Of a stretch of 6,424 bases of DNA, positions 5,465 to 6,424 are shown one piece after another. Numbering within the stretch: position 1 is the stretch's first letter; every line of letters begins with the position of its first letter. The notes under the pieces were generated by a model. The model was not told the origin of the DNA. It ran no database searches and saw nothing but the letters and a program-made list of their open reading frames with translations. The stretch is from an uncultured Clostridium sp. Its GTDB lineage: Bacteria > Bacillota > Clostridia > Clostridiales > Clostridiaceae. Position numbers and translations under genes: made by a program. Where the stretch lies: contig CAMNZV010000100.1 of NCBI GenBank assembly GCA_946575275.1, positions 1 to 6,424 of the forward strand, read 5' to 3'.

Positions 5465-6424
5465 ATGAATATTAAGAAAGTTCATGTTCAAAACTTCACA
5501 GTATTTGAGAATTTAGAGTTAGAGTTTACAAATGGAATAAATATACTTATTGGTAAGAATGGAACGGGAAAAACACATTTGCTTAAAAGTTTATATGGGA
5601 TATGTGAAAGTACAAATTATGAGGGAGATGATGTTTTTGATATATCTCAGCCTTATTTTAAGGTGAACTCTATGAACTTGGTAAGAGATAAAAATGATAT
5701 ACAAAAGGAAACTCGTGTAACTGCTTATTTTTCTGAAAATAGCTATACTTCTTATGTCATAATAAAACATGAAGGAATGAAAATAGCAGCAGATGGAGCA
5801 AGTTATTGTAAAACAGATTTTAAAGTAAAGGATATTTTCATACCTGCAAAAGAAATGTTATCTCATTCAAAAGGATTTTTAGCTATGTATAATAAATATA
5901 ATATGCCTTTTGATAAAACATATGTTGATATTCTTACAAATGCTGAATTACCAGAAATAAGAGAAATTTCAAATTTTAACGATAGCTTATTAGGAATAAT
6001 ATCAAAAATAATAGAAGGTAAAGTAATATATGAAAATGATACATTTTATGTAATAAAAGATGATGGAATGAAGATAGAATTTTCAATAGAAGCAGAAGGT
6101 TTGCGTAAATTTGGTCTTTTATGGAAGCTTTTGCGAAATGGACTAATTGAAAAAGATACAGTATTATTTTGGGATGAACCTGAGGCAAATATTAATCCAG
6201 AACTAATGCCTATTTTAGTTGAAATAATCTTAGAACTTCAAAAAAATGGTGTTCAAGTATTTATTGCTACCCATAGTTATAATCTTGCAAAATACTTTGA
6301 GATAAAGCGAACAGAAGTAGATAAGGTTTTATACCATAATCTTTATAAAACAAATAATGGAGTTAAATCAGAGAGTAGTGAATATTTTGGAAAAATAAAA
6401 AACAACCCAATTATTGAAGCAGAT
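5465..6424 (+). CDS. ABC/SMC-like AAA ATPase (AAA_15/AAA_21 type), 3' end beyond the window
   Basis: The frame opens at ATG 5465, after AAGG at 5451-5454, and stays open for 320 codons to the window edge. MNIKKVHVQNFTVFENLELE is the typical first strand pair of RecF/SMC-like ATPases. Walker A is GKNGTGKT (30-37), a conserved IPAKEMLSH lies at 126-134, an ABC-signature-like EAEGLRKFG at 209-217, Walker B VLFWDEPE at 233-240 (D237 and catalytic E238), and a switch histidine in ATHS at H270. All ATPase residues are intact. No Toprim or nuclease domain is seen within the visible part. It starts 25 nt after hsdS, in the same direction, so it is probably cotranscribed with the RM genes. ATPases of this type often act with a partner encoded next to them in defence systems; here the partner would lie beyond 6424. 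It may be an accessory of the type I system or a separate defence unit sharing the operon. Confidence 0.88.
   Translation, partial: MNIKKVHVQNFTVFENLELEFTNGINILIGKNGTGKTHLLKSLYGICESTNYEGDDVFDISQPYFKVNSMNLVRDKNDIQKETRVTAYFSENSYTSYVIIKHEGMKIAADGASYCKTDFKVKDIFIPAKEMLSHSKGFLAMYNKYNMPFDKTYVDILTNAELPEIREISNFNDSLLGIISKIIEGKVIYENDTFYVIKDDGMKIEFSIEAEGLRKFGLLWKLLRNGLIEKDTVLFWDEPEANINPELMPILVEIILELQKNGVQVFIATHSYNLAKYFEIKRTEVDKVLYHNLYKTNNGVKSESSEYFGKIKNNPIIEAD

Noticed and set aside
5976..6188. A 70-codon open frame on the - strand.
   Set aside because: It is antisense to the well-supported ATPase gene, including its Walker B region. Its leucine-rich composition reflects A/T-rich antisense sequence.

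Overview
The window reads as a low-G+C Firmicute, most likely a Clostridium or a close relative. By eye it is about 30% G+C, codon use is strongly A/T-biased, and nearly every gene has a clear GGAGG-type ribosome binding site. All convincing genes lie on the + strand. No integrase, relaxase, tRNA, rRNA or attachment site is visible, so any statement about a larger mobile element rests on the gene families alone.

Left part (1-1951): the end of what looks like a transfer or secretion module of an integrative element. It holds the 3' end of an unrecognised gene whose tail appears shifted into another frame, a 54-residue single-pass membrane protein too small for routine gene calling, a TadZ/CpaE-like protein with a degenerate P-loop, and a winged-helix DNA-binding protein with an acidic C-terminal half. 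The second and third overlap, and the fourth follows after 21 nt, so they look like one operon.

Middle (1952-2129): a 178-nt A/T-rich gap between the two modules. It contains a 9-nt-arm A/T hairpin and a good promoter, TTGTAA-17-TATAAT, with a perfect palindrome (8-nt arms, 2-nt centre) inside its spacer. This looks like an operator-controlled promoter for the right-hand module.

Right part (2130-6424): a defence module. A 60-residue HTH protein is followed by a type I restriction-modification methyltransferase (hsdM), a two-domain specificity subunit (hsdS, overlapping hsdM by ATGA), and an ABC/SMC-like ATPase that runs off the window end. HsdM and HsdS together would methylate adenines in a bipartite target. 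The nuclease/translocase HsdR is not in the window; the place after hsdS is taken by the ATPase. The most interesting point is this ATPase and whatever lies just beyond the edge: it may be a second defence system or an accessory part of the RM system. Two probable frameshifts, at about 78-84 and 1943-1949, sit at ends of genes in the left module and deserve checking.
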